DNA from: Sphaerochaeta halotolerans
GTDB lineage: Bacteria; Spirochaetota; Spirochaetia; Sphaerochaetales; Sphaerochaetaceae
Direction: 5' to 3'
Length of the DNA stretch: 64,000 nucleotides
NCBI RefSeq assembly: GCF_003429665.1
Contig: NZ_QUWK01000001.1
Span: 186,001 to 250,000, forward strand
Position numbers and translations under genes: made by a program. The notes under the pieces are model-generated. The model saw only the letters and a program-made list of their open reading frames with translations. It made no database searches and was not told the DNA's origin. Of the stretch, positions 25,877-34,010 are shown piece after piece. Numbering within the stretch: the first letter of the stretch is position 1; each line of letters opens with the position of its first letter.

Positions 25877-25882
25877 GTGACG

Positions 25883-27031
25883 ATGCACAATCGTTGGATT
25901 GTCCTGATTGCCGGACTGATTATGCAAACCATACTGGGGGGGATCTATGCTTGGAGTACCCTTACCCCATGGCTTGCAGAGAGTTATGGTATCAGCAACG
26001 GGGAGAGCGGTTTTGTATTCGGCTTGAGTATTGCTGTTTTTACCTTGGTCATGGTCTACTCCGGCCACCTCTTGGCCAGGAAAGGTCCAAGGATTCCTGC
26101 CCTCATTGGTGCGCTCCTGTATCTGGCAGGATATTTCCTCGCATCCCGTTCCCACGGTTCCTTTCCCCTCTTGTTGCTTGCAGTAGGAGTTATCGCAGGG
26201 TCTGGGATTGGCTTTGCCTATGTTGTTCCTCTTTCGGTTGGGATGCAGTGGTTCCCTCGCCAAAAGGGCCTGATCACCGGTCTCTCTGTAGGCGGATTTG
26301 GAGGAGGGGCAATCATTCTTTCTTCCTGCATTGAGGCAGGCAAGCTCTCGGGTATTTCCTTGGATCGTTTCTTCCTCTTCTATAGTCTTATCAGTGGCTC
26401 GCTGCTATTTTTTGCCTCGCTGTTGCTTTCCTCTCCTCCAGCATCCACTGGAAAGGAATTAGGGGAGATGCAAGTCCATCAAAACGTAAAGAAGCCCATG
26501 CTTCTTAGCATCCTCGGAATGTTCAGTGGAACCTTTGCTGGATTGCTCCTCGTGGGCAACCTTGCTCCCTATGCCCTCTCCAAGGGACTTGTGGAGGAAA
26601 TGACAGTGCTTTCAGTTGTCTTGTTCTCAGTTGGGAACCTGAGTGGTAGAATCATTTGGGGGCATATCTTTGACAAGACAGGCTATCGTGTCATTCCCTG
26701 GTCGCTTCTGCTTGCTTCGCTTTTCTATATGCTGTTGCGCTTCGCTTCGGGTGGATTTGTATTCCTAGCAAGTGTACTTGTTCTTGGATTCTTGTTTGGC
26801 TCTCAGTTTGTGCTCTATGCGGGGTATCTCTCAAGAGCCTATGGGGTGGAAGCGTTTTCCAAGCGCTATCCTCTGGTATTCCTTTCCTATGGACTGGCAG
26901 GAATCATTGCTCCCGGTGTTGGTGGGTGGATTGCCGATAGTACTGGTTCCTACAACCCCGCGATCACACTTTGCTTGGTGCTGTTGTTTATCTCGGGTTT
27001 GGTCCTTTTTACTGCGAACAGGAAGCACTAA
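25883..27031 (+). CDS. MFS transporter, oxalate/formate antiporter (OFA) type
   Basis: 382 residues with 12 hydrophobic segments. It has the OFA-family start HNRWIVLIAGLIMQTILGGIYAWS, the GSGIGFAYVVPLSVGMQWFPRQKG segment around TM4-5, and GNLSGRIIWGHIFDKTGYR opening the second half. The family exchanges monocarboxylates or dicarboxylates such as oxalate and formate; the substrate here is not known. GAGGAG precedes ATG 25883. The 3' end overlaps the convergent phosphodiester-glycosidase-like gene by 23 bp. Confidence 0.9.
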   Translation: MHNRWIVLIAGLIMQTILGGIYAWSTLTPWLAESYGISNGESGFVFGLSIAVFTLVMVYSGHLLARKGPRIPALIGALLYLAGYFLASRSHGSFPLLLLAVGVIAGSGIGFAYVVPLSVGMQWFPRQKGLITGLSVGGFGGGAIILSSCIEAGKLSGISLDRFFLFYSLISGSLLFFASLLLSSPPASTGKELGEMQVHQNVKKPMLLSILGMFSGTFAGLLLVGNLAPYALSKGLVEEMTVLSVVLFSVGNLSGRIIWGHIFDKTGYRVIPWSLLLASLFYMLLRFASGGFVFLASVLVLGFLFGSQFVLYAGYLSRAYGVEAFSKRYPLVFLSYGLAGIIAPGVGGWIADSTGSYNPAITLCLVLLFISGLVLFTANRKH

Positions 27032-28361
27032 AAACCAGTGCAAGAGGGATCGGGCGCTCAGCTTCGCTGTTGTCCTCATACCGATCGGCAATTTTTAGAT
27101 ACCGCTTCCCTTCATAGATAATCTGTGCCGATCCCCCTCCATCAAGATTGATAATCTCTTGGTAGTGTTGCCTGTCACAGAACTGTGCCAGTTCAAGCAG
27201 GGATGCCCCTGAGCTCTCCTCCCCCACCAGGTAATTTCGTTTGCTTGCTCCCTCTGCCCACACGAGTACCGGATTGCCCTCACTGTTTGTTCCCAATGCG
27301 ATGCGTGCTGCACGGGCAGTTTCAAATGGGAGGGGATAGACGGTTGATGGGTAGGGAACCTGCTCAACCAGTGGGTTGTAGAAAGGACAACAGAGAGAGT
27401 CGACCATCATGGATTTACGCATCATGGGAGGCCCTACCTGGATACCGAACTGGTATGCCTCCAAACCAAGAAAATGAACAGTGGTATCCTTAAGAGAGAT
27501 CTCATTGGGTAGGCTGAGAACAAACCCAGCCATCGGTACTATGGTGTTTCCTCCTCGATTCACTGCCACAACTGTATTTCCGGTAATGACGACATCAGTA
27601 CCGTTGCAAGGTGGAGTGACGCGTACTTCAGGTCGGAAGTAAAAGATTGCATTCTTGTTGTGTCTGTAGTGCATGGAATCGAGTTCTATAACCAGATCAG
27701 TCAATTCAACCTGTGTGGTATAGCAAATTCCCGTATTGTCCACCAATAGACAGGGTCGATGGTTCAGCGGTGGATTGAGTACCACTCCATCCTTGAGTGC
27801 AAGACCATGAGGAGTCCCAAGCTCACAAAACGGGGAATCGAGGTCGGTGGGATCCATCAGGAAGAAATGGGAGTTAACTGCAAGGGGAAATGTAAGGGAG
27901 GAGAGAAATCCTACCTTGCCATCAATGGGGATGAAGGTGATTTCATCTTTCTTTCCTGTAACCATCTCAAGAACATGCGTTGCTTCCAATTGGCCCAGAA
28001 ATTCCTCAACAGAGGTATCCCTACATTTCCATACTCCTGCCCAATGAAGATTCCCTTCACGGACAAGCTTCTGGAGCTGTATTTTGGCAGTAATGTTCTT
28101 CGAGAAAAACTGCAAAGTTCCACTGTGGTCAGAAAAAGGAAACGCAATATCGTCAGGAACATGGAAAAAAACCAACCTCCCATAGGCAGAGGGGTTCTTC
28201 TCCACGATGTTGAGTCGGTACAACCTTGCAATCTCTGTAATGGCTCTTGGATCGAACTCAGGAACAGCAAATTGCAGGTTTTCCCAAGCAAACCCCGTTA
28301 TAACTTGAAAACGTTGTATTTCACCGTTTTGGTGGGTCTCTGTAATGATGGTGTTTCTCAT
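27009..28361 (-). CDS. Phosphodiester glycosidase family protein (NAGPA/DUF2233-like)
   Basis: 450 residues. The C-terminal half carries the NAGPA-type signature: ARAARIALGTNSEGNPVLVWAEG, ELAQFCDRQHYQEIINLDGG with the invariant LDGGGSA, and a terminal RPIPLALVF. The family hydrolyses phosphodiester-linked sugars. The N-terminal 200 residues are not recognised and there is no signal peptide, so a cytoplasmic role on an imported sugar is likely. It starts 1 bp after the ABC permease gene and is thus the last gene of the transporter operon. Confidence 0.8.
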   Translation of the reverse strand: MRNTIITETHQNGEIQRFQVITGFAWENLQFAVPEFDPRAITEIARLYRLNIVEKNPSAYGRLVFFHVPDDIAFPFSDHSGTLQFFSKNITAKIQLQKLVREGNLHWAGVWKCRDTSVEEFLGQLEATHVLEMVTGKKDEITFIPIDGKVGFLSSLTFPLAVNSHFFLMDPTDLDSPFCELGTPHGLALKDGVVLNPPLNHRPCLLVDNTGICYTTQVELTDLVIELDSMHYRHNKNAIFYFRPEVRVTPPCNGTDVVITGNTVVAVNRGGNTIVPMAGFVLSLPNEISLKDTTVHFLGLEAYQFGIQVGPPMMRKSMMVDSLCCPFYNPLVEQVPYPSTVYPLPFETARAARIALGTNSEGNPVLVWAEGASKRNYLVGEESSGASLLELAQFCDRQHYQEIINLDGGGSAQIIYEGKRYLKIADRYEDNSEAERPIPLALVFSASCSQ

Positions 28362-28362
28362 G

Positions 28363-29199
28363 CTACCCCTTGATTCCTGAGCTCATGGTGCTCTCAATAA
28401 TGTACCGTTGACTGAACGCAAAGATGACAAGCAGGGGAAGCACGGAGAGTACACTTCCAGCTAACAGTAGATTCCACTTGACTCCATACTGGTTCTGGAA
28501 CTGGGAGAGGGCGATGGTAACCGTATAGAGATCGCGGCTTGAGATGTAGAGCATTGGACGCAACAGGTCGTTCCAGTTGTTCATGAAGGCTATGATGAAG
28601 AGGGTAGCTAAAGGGCTGGTTGCCTGGGGCAGGTAGATGCGTGCGAACATCTGGTAGGCATTCACCCCGTCAATGATACCCGCGTCAAAGAGTGGGCGGG
28701 GTACCTGGGAAAAAAACTCCTTGAGCATAAAGGTGCCAAAGGCGCCGGCAAGGAAAGAAGGCACAATTAAGGGGAGATAGGTATCCATCCAGTTGAGTTT
28801 TAGGAAGAGATAATACTCAGGGATGATAGTCACCTGCACGGGAATCATAAGGGTGAAAATCAAAAGGGAGAAGATCAGGGCTTTCCCCCTGAATTGCATC
28901 GTGGAGAGGGCAAAACCAGCCAAGGAGCAAACCACAATCTGTCCAAATGCTGCCAAAGTGTATACCCAGAGGCTGTTGATGGTGTATCTGCCGAAGTTGT
29001 ACTGGGTGAAGACCTCCTTGTAGTTGTCGAGCACTTGGTCGGTGAAGAGAAGGTCAGGGATGAACTTTGGTGGGACTGAGAAGATGTTCTTCTCTGACAT
29101 GAATGAGTTGGAGAGCATCCAGAGAAAGGGGAAGATGTAGATGATTGCAACCAAGGCGATCAAGAGGAGCCGGTAGCGATCTGCTTGTTTTTGTTTCAT
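28363..29199 (-). CDS. Sugar ABC transporter permease (MalG type)
   Basis: 278 residues with six membrane segments. The conserved EAA-like loop is DAGIIDGVNAYQMFARIYLP, which docks the ATPase. It has the CUT1/MalG pattern: an N-terminal helix followed by a large periplasmic loop (NSFMSEKNIFSVPPKFIPD) and a C-terminus ending STMSSGIKG. Start 29199 has GGAGGAG four bases upstream. It pairs with the next gene upstream as the membrane channel. No ATPase gene is present in this cluster, so a shared MsmK-type ATPase is expected elsewhere. Confidence 0.95.
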   Translation of the reverse strand: MKQKQADRYRLLLIALVAIIYIFPFLWMLSNSFMSEKNIFSVPPKFIPDLLFTDQVLDNYKEVFTQYNFGRYTINSLWVYTLAAFGQIVVCSLAGFALSTMQFRGKALIFSLLIFTLMIPVQVTIIPEYYLFLKLNWMDTYLPLIVPSFLAGAFGTFMLKEFFSQVPRPLFDAGIIDGVNAYQMFARIYLPQATSPLATLFIIAFMNNWNDLLRPMLYISSRDLYTVTIALSQFQNQYGVKWNLLLAGSVLSVLPLLVIFAFSQRYIIESTMSSGIKG

Positions 29200-29210
29200 G
29201 TAACTCCTCC

Positions 29211-30098
29211 TCAATCCAAACTCTGGACCAGGTGCTTCTTGATGTAGAAGTTGAAGATGGTCATCAAGCCTACGAATATCAGAAGAATGTAGGCAATTGC
29301 AGAAGCATATCCTACCCGGTAGTAGACGAATGCATTGAGGTATACGTCATAGACCAAGGTATTGCTTGCGTTCTGTGGCCCCCCCTTGGTCATGGCGTAT
29401 ATCAGCTCGAAGTTCTTGAACGAATCGATGATGGTGATGGTGAGTACAAAGAACAGGGTCGGCATCAGCATGGGCAGGGTAATTCTGAAAAAACTCTGGA
29501 ATGCATTGGCTCCATCGACCCGTGCCGATTCCAGTGTGTCCCTGTTTATTCCTTGCAAGCCGGCTAGGAAGATAATCATGTAGTAGCCACTCATCTTCCA
29601 CACCTGTACCGAAGCTACGGTGTTCAAGGCAAGGCGGGTATCCCCAAGCCAGTACGGTGGGGTCAGCCCAATTGCCTCGATGAGGTTGTTTACCAATCCG
29701 TAGGTTGGCCCAAGCATCCAGTTCCAGATGATACCCACTGCTACAGCAGAGGTCACCACCGGGAGGTAGATGGCAGAACGAAAGAAGGCAATTCCCTTGA
29801 TTCGTACATTGATAAGCACGGCGAGGGCAAGTCCACAGACGATGGATCCTACTACGTAGATCAAGGAGAACTGAAAGGTGTTCAGCACAATTCCCAGAAA
29901 ATCCTCGCTGGACAGCAGTTCTTGGTAATTTTCCATGTTAATGAATACAGGAGAGCTTAAGAGGTTCCAATCAGTAAAACTGAGGTACAGGGATGAGACG
30001 ATTGGGATGAGCCTGAACACAAGCAGTCCGATTACCGTAGGGATGATGAATACCCATGGGGTGATCTTGCTGTGCCATCGGTATGGTGGCTGGGTCAT
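29211..30098 (-). CDS. Sugar ABC transporter permease (MalF/UgpA type)
   Basis: 295 residues with six membrane segments and the EAA loop ESARVDGANAFQSFFRITLPML. LFRLIPIVSSLYLSFTDWNL is the family's first segment. AAGGA lies nine bases before ATG 30098; TTG 30101 is an alternative. It forms a heterodimer with the MalG-type subunit. It is separated from the upstream binding-protein gene by a 10-bp hairpin, which may lower permease expression relative to the binding protein. Confidence 0.95.
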   Translation of the reverse strand: MTQPPYRWHSKITPWVFIIPTVIGLLVFRLIPIVSSLYLSFTDWNLLSSPVFINMENYQELLSSEDFLGIVLNTFQFSLIYVVGSIVCGLALAVLINVRIKGIAFFRSAIYLPVVTSAVAVGIIWNWMLGPTYGLVNNLIEAIGLTPPYWLGDTRLALNTVASVQVWKMSGYYMIIFLAGLQGINRDTLESARVDGANAFQSFFRITLPMLMPTLFFVLTITIIDSFKNFELIYAMTKGGPQNASNTLVYDVYLNAFVYYRVGYASAIAYILLIFVGLMTIFNFYIKKHLVQSLD

Positions 30099-30123
30099 CA
30101 ATTGATATCCTTACTGGTTATGG

Positions 30124-30147
30124 GGTTGCCTGGAGCCCCAGGCAACC
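30124..30147 (-). other. 10-bp intergenic hairpin between binding-protein and permease genes
   Basis: GGTTGCCTGG, four-base loop, CCAGGCAACC, perfect on both strands, with no T-run after it on the minus strand. It lies about 18 bp after the binding-protein stop. Position and shape fit an mRNA-stabilising element like those after malE. Confidence 0.6.
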
Positions 30148-30165
30148 GACCTATAAAATTGTAAT

Positions 30166-31482
30166 CTACTTGTAGTATCGCTTCAAGACGGCGTTGATGT
30201 TCTCAGTTCCCTTCTTGAACGCCTCATCAAAACCCATATGTCCGTTGATGATTGCATCTATAGTACCGTTGAGGCCAAGAGATTCCGATCCACCATAGCC
30301 TCTCCATTCGCTCCATCCCATGGTATAGCTGGTGGTCATGGGACCGTTGGCCTGTTCGATCAGGAGGTTCATCTCTTCTCCAGGCTGTTGACTGGGATCG
30401 GCAAACAGGGGATCTTCTGCAAGTTTCTTTGCAGAGGGAATCTTGCCAGCCATATATACATCCAAGCTGATACCCTCTCCTGCCACGTACTTGGCAAACT
30501 TCCATGCCGTTTCAGGATGTTTTGTATTTGGAGCAATGGCGTAACTGTCAGGCCATCCATAGGTAAGTTCGCTAGGACCGGAAGGACCACTGGGAACCCG
30601 TGCAATGCCCCATCTCATATCATCACCGACGTTCTTGCGTAGTGTATCGACGAACCATGATCCATCAACCCACATAGCCGCCACTCCCTGAGAAAATACA
30701 TCCTGCTGTTGGAAGCTGGTCATATCCTTCTGGGGAGGGGCTACCTTGTCCACAAGCACCAAGTCACACAGCATTTTGATAGCATCCATTGCGTTTTTAT
30801 CAGGATTGAACTGCATGGTATTTTTGTCGATGAGCTTTCCATTGTTCGCATACACCCAAGGCTCAATGTGAGCGTAACGTCCGTAGAACCAATGTCCCCA
30901 CTGGTCGGTTTTCCCGTCTCCATTCTTGTCAAGAGTAAGCTGCTTGGCGGCTTTCCTGAAGTCGTCCCAAGTCCAGTCATCAGTTGGGTAGGCAACCCCA
31001 GCTGCATCGAAGGCATCCTTGTTGTAGTAGAGCACCGTAGTTACCAGGGCAAAGGGGATGGCGTAGTAACTGTCTGTGTTGCTGATCTCCCGGCTTGAAT
31101 CGAATATGGATTGATAGAAGTTGTCGAAGGTATCATCACTCTCAATGAAAGCGTCGAGGTTGTAGAGAAGCCCGGCCTTCGCCCACTCCTCAATATACCC
31201 AGAGCTCATGGTAAAGACATCAGGCAACTTGTTCTGGTTTGCCTGGATACGGATTTTTGTCCAATACTCCTTGGTCCCGACAATGGTGTTGTTGATTTTC
31301 ACACCTGGATTAGCTTCTTCAAAGGCGCTGATAATCTGTTGATTCTGTTCAAGCATGTCAGGGTCCCATGTCCACCATTCCAGTTCAATTGCTTCTGTTT
31401 CAGCCTTGGTTTCTGTCCTGCCTGCTGCAAACAGAAGTCCCAATGTAAGTAGCACTACCAAAACCATCAGTAGTTTTTTCAT
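30166..31482 (-). CDS. Sugar ABC transporter solute-binding protein
   Basis: 438 residues, family 1 extracellular solute-binding protein. A signal peptide (KKLLMVLVVLLTLGLLFAAG) is followed by LEWWTWDPDMLEQNQQIISA, PDVFTMSSGYIEEWAKAGLL and a C-terminal AWKFAKYVAGEG. There is no lipobox Cys, so it is probably a free periplasmic protein. It captures an oligosaccharide or phosphodiester sugar for the two permeases encoded downstream. GAGGAGAG precedes the ATG. The leader has a LacI-like operator and a hairpin. Confidence 0.95.
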   Translation of the reverse strand: MKKLLMVLVVLLTLGLLFAAGRTETKAETEAIELEWWTWDPDMLEQNQQIISAFEEANPGVKINNTIVGTKEYWTKIRIQANQNKLPDVFTMSSGYIEEWAKAGLLYNLDAFIESDDTFDNFYQSIFDSSREISNTDSYYAIPFALVTTVLYYNKDAFDAAGVAYPTDDWTWDDFRKAAKQLTLDKNGDGKTDQWGHWFYGRYAHIEPWVYANNGKLIDKNTMQFNPDKNAMDAIKMLCDLVLVDKVAPPQKDMTSFQQQDVFSQGVAAMWVDGSWFVDTLRKNVGDDMRWGIARVPSGPSGPSELTYGWPDSYAIAPNTKHPETAWKFAKYVAGEGISLDVYMAGKIPSAKKLAEDPLFADPSQQPGEEMNLLIEQANGPMTTSYTMGWSEWRGYGGSESLGLNGTIDAIINGHMGFDEAFKKGTENINAVLKRYYK

Positions 31483-31504
31483 CGTTTTCTCTCCTCTTGT
31501 GTAT

Positions 31505-31539
31505 CAGATGTCTGGCTTGCAGACGATAGTTGACATCTG
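31505..31539 (-). promoter_or_regulatory. Leader hairpin of sugar ABC operon
   Basis: Arms CAGATGTC and GACATCTG enclose 19 bases, within which GTCTG/CAGAC can compete. It lies between the promoter and the ribosome site of the binding-protein gene. No T-run follows, so it is not a terminator. Confidence 0.4.
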
Positions 31540-31562
31540 TTCGATTCCCTGCTTCTTCTTGT

Positions 31563-31604
31563 TGCAAGCCGTTGCATTTTACCATTGTATATTTAAAAAG
31601 GCAA
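31563..31604 (-). promoter_or_regulatory. Promoter and LacI-type operator of sugar ABC operon
   Basis: Minus-strand TTGCCT, 17-base spacer, TAAAAT (31576-31581). Adjoining the -10 is TGCAA-N4-TTGCA (31563-31576), which resembles a LacI/GalR-family half-site pair. The cognate regulator is not in the window. Confidence 0.5.
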
Positions 31605-31647
31605 TCGTGGAACAATGAGATCAAAGAGGATTTTGTTCTCAGAAACG

Positions 31648-31675
31648 CAACAAACCCGCCTCTTTCGAGACGGGT
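31648..31675 (-). terminator. Terminator of tRNA-Ala
   Basis: Minus-strand ACCCGTCTC-GAAA-GAGGCGGGT followed by TTGTTG, 9 bp after the tRNA 3' end. One G-U pair in a nine-base stem. Confidence 0.75.
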
Positions 31676-31683
31676 CTCTGTGC

Positions 31684-31756
31684 TGGAGCCAAAGGGACTC
31701 GAACCCTCTACCTACTGATTGCGAACCAGTCGCTCTACCAGATGAGCTATGGCCCC
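31684..31756 (-). tRNA. tRNA-Ala (anticodon CGC)
   Basis: 73-nt cloverleaf on the minus strand. The acceptor GGGGCCA/TGGCTCC contains G3-U70, the alanine identity pair. The D arm is GCTC/GAGC, the anticodon stem ACTGG/TCAGT with loop TTCGCAA (anticodon CGC, reading GCG), and the T arm GAGGG-TTCGAGT-CCCTT. The discriminator is A. The CCA end is not encoded (GCA follows A73). A promoter and a terminator flank it. Confidence 0.95.
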
Positions 31757-31770
31757 TGAATGCATACACA

Positions 31771-31799
31771 AAACTATCGCAGAGTGAGCAAACTGTCAA
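31771..31799 (-). promoter_or_regulatory. Promoter of tRNA-Ala
   Basis: TTGACA (31794-31799), 17-base spacer, weak TAGTTT (31771-31776), overlapping the end of pyrG. The tRNA begins about 15 bases downstream. Confidence 0.4.
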
Positions 31800-33400
31800 C
31801 TCTTATGCGCAAGAGATGCAGCGATGAAGCCGCTGAAAAGTGGATGCGGGCGGTTGGGCCTGCTCTTGAACTCAGGGTGATATTGTACTCCGATGAAGAA
31901 CGGATGGGATGAAATCTCCACGGCTTCCACCAAAGTTTCATCAGGACTGGTGCCACAGATGACGAGGCCTTTTTCCTGAAGGATTTCCCTGAATGCATTG
32001 TTGAACTCATAGCGGTGCCGGTGACGTTCTCCAATACGCTCAGATTGCTTGTACACCTTGCTCATATGCGTATTCGGTTTTACCACACAAGGGTAAGAGC
32101 CAAGTCGCATGGTACCCCCCTTGGGGATGTTGCCCCGCTGGTCGGGCATCAGGGCGATGACTGGGTGCTGTGAATCAGGTGCAAATTCAGAGGAGTGTGC
32201 GTCTGGGTACCCTGCTACATGACGTGCGAATTCGATGACGGCGATTTGCATCCCCAGACATATTCCCAAATAGGGAATCTGTTGTTCTCTGGCGTACTGG
32301 GCTGAGAGGATTTTCCCTTCGATGCCTCGGTCTCCAAAGCCACCAGGGACCAGGATACCATCTGCCCCAGAGAGGAGCTTGTCGACCGTATTTTTAGTGA
32401 CCAATTCACTGTCCACCCAATCTATCTGGACTTCTGCACCGTGTTCCCATCCACCATGTTTGAGTGCCTCCATAACACTGAGGTATGCATCATGAAGCTG
32501 GATGTATTTTCCTACCAAGGCAATGCGAACCTGTTTTTTTGCACCTGCAATACGGGTGAGCATTGCCTCCCAATCAGAGAGATCGGGCTCTCTTGTTTGC
32601 AACTTCAGTTCCCTGCAGACAATCTCGTCAAGCTTCTCGGAGCGCAGCATCATCGGTGCTTCATAGAGTACCGGTACCGTCTTGTTTTCAATAACACAGT
32701 CGCGGTTTACATTGCAGAAAAGGGCAATCTTATCCTTGATGCTCTCCTCAAGCGGTTCGTCACTGCGAGTCACAATGATATCGGGGAAGATACCACTAGC
32801 CATCAACTCTTTCACCGAGTGCTGGGTTGGCTTGCTCTTGTGCTCTTTGCTACTCTTCAAATAGGGCACCAGCGTTACATGGATGAAAATACAGTTATCC
32901 TGTCCTACCTCGTGACCAATCTGTCTGATTGCCTCCAGAAAGGGTTGGCTTTCGATATCACCAGTGGTTCCCCCGATTTCGGTAATGATAACCTCGGCCT
33001 CGGTCTTCCGGTCCAATGCGTAGATAGCCTCTTTGATCTCTGTGGTTACATGGGGAATAATCTGAACAGTGGATCCCAGATAGGCTCCACTGCGTTCTTT
33101 AGACAGCACATTCCAATAGACCCTTCCGCTGGTGAGGTTGCTGTACTTGTTCAGATCCTCGTCAATGAAACGTTCATAGTGTCCCAAATCGAGGTCGGTT
33201 TCCGAACCATCCTCGGTTACGAATACTTCACCATGTTGATACGGACTCATTGTTCCAGGGTCTACGTTCATATAGGGGTCGAGTTTCTGGGCTGCAATCT
33301 TCAGTCCTCTTGCTTTCAAAAGTCTTCCCAGTGATGCTGCGGTTATGCCTTTCCCCAGACCCGAAACAACCCCGCCCGTCACAAAAATGTGTTTGGCCAT
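31796..33400 (-). CDS. pyrG: CTP synthase
   Basis: 534 residues from ATG 33400. N-terminal synthetase domain: [20 protein letters not shown] (P-loop), [11 protein letters not shown], and [20 protein letters not shown]-terminal glutaminase: [11 protein letters not shown] and nucleophile [13 protein letters not shown], with the terminal HPE in [11 protein letters not shown]. It aminates UTP to CTP with glutamine. AAGGAG lies upstream. It is the last gene of the glutamine/glutamate operon, 18 bp after the ANTAR gene, so CTP synthesis is probably co-regulated with glutamine supply. Confidence 0.98.
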   Translation of the reverse strand: MAKHIFVTGGVVSGLGKGITAASLGRLLKARGLKIAAQKLDPYMNVDPGTMSPYQHGEVFVTEDGSETDLDLGHYERFIDEDLNKYSNLTSGRVYWNVLSKERSGAYLGSTVQIIPHVTTEIKEAIYALDRKTEAEVIITEIGGTTGDIESQPFLEAIRQIGHEVGQDNCIFIHVTLVPYLKSSKEHKSKPTQHSVKELMASGIFPDIIVTRSDEPLEESIKDKIALFCNVNRDCVIENKTVPVLYEAPMMLRSEKLDEIVCRELKLQTREPDLSDWEAMLTRIAGAKKQVRIALVGKYIQLHDAYLSVMEALKHGGWEHGAEVQIDWVDSELVTKNTVDKLLSGADGILVPGGFGDRGIEGKILSAQYAREQQIPYLGICLGMQIAVIEFARHVAGYPDAHSSEFAPDSQHPVIALMPDQRGNIPKGGTMRLGSYPCVVKPNTHMSKVYKQSERIGERHRHRYEFNNAFREILQEKGLVICGTSPDETLVEAVEISSHPFFIGVQYHPEFKSRPNRPHPLFSGFIAASLAHKS

Positions 33401-33426
33401 AGATATCATTCTCCTTGTCTTTAGAT

Positions 33427-33999
33427 TTACATCTGATACGTCTTCAGTAGGGAGAGTGCAACGGCATACCGACTTTTGCGCTGGTCCATTGCCTGCTTTT
33501 CCATGTAGCGGTGTGCTTGCTGCTCATCCATACCAAGGTTTTCGATCAAGACCCATTTTGCCTTGTCGATGATTTTGATCTCTTCAATTTTCTTGTGGAG
33601 TTTCTCGTTCTCTGTATGCATTGCCGTGAGCCTTCGACGCATTGAGCGTGCGAGGCTAAGGGCTTGGAAGAACATCTGACGGATTACCGGCTTACTGACT
33701 ACAAGCACCCCTTGTTCGGAGAAGAGTGCTTCAGACTGTTCGAAGTATTGACTCCGTACCACAAGAATGGATCCTGCTAAACTCTGCTGAACAACCATCA
33801 CAGCAAGCTCTTCCCCTGATTCATCCAACAGTGGTGCATTGATGACAACCAAGTCGAGTTCCTGGTCGAGCACCAGTCTCCGAGCCTCTCCTGCGCTTAG
33901 ACAGTGAAGGAGCTCAATGGATCGGTCATACTCACGCATGAGGGAACACAATGAGTCACATCCTTTCTGTGTTGATGACACCACCAGCGCTCGAGGCAT
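33427..33999 (-). CDS. ANTAR-domain RNA-binding antiterminator with degenerate receiver
   Basis: 190 residues. Residues 1-120 have a CheY-like pattern, but the acidic pocket is VVSSTQ and the phospho-acceptor Asp is Asn ([14 protein letters not shown]), so ordinary phosphorylation is unlikely. A coiled coil (about 118-138) leads into an ANTAR domain (about 133-187: [38 protein letters not shown]). ANTAR domains bind paired RNA hexaloops and prevent termination. AGGAG precedes ATG 33999. It sits between glnA and pyrG in the gltB operon, whose leader, like those of glnN and asnB, has an A1/G4 hexaloop overlapping a terminator. Confidence 0.9.
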   Translation of the reverse strand: MPRALVVSSTQKGCDSLCSLMREYDRSIELLHCLSAGEARRLVLDQELDLVVINAPLLDESGEELAVMVVQQSLAGSILVVRSQYFEQSEALFSEQGVLVVSKPVIRQMFFQALSLARSMRRRLTAMHTENEKLHKKIEEIKIIDKAKWVLIENLGMDEQQAHRYMEKQAMDQRKSRYAVALSLLKTYQM

Positions 34000-34010
34000 G
34001 GACACTCCTT

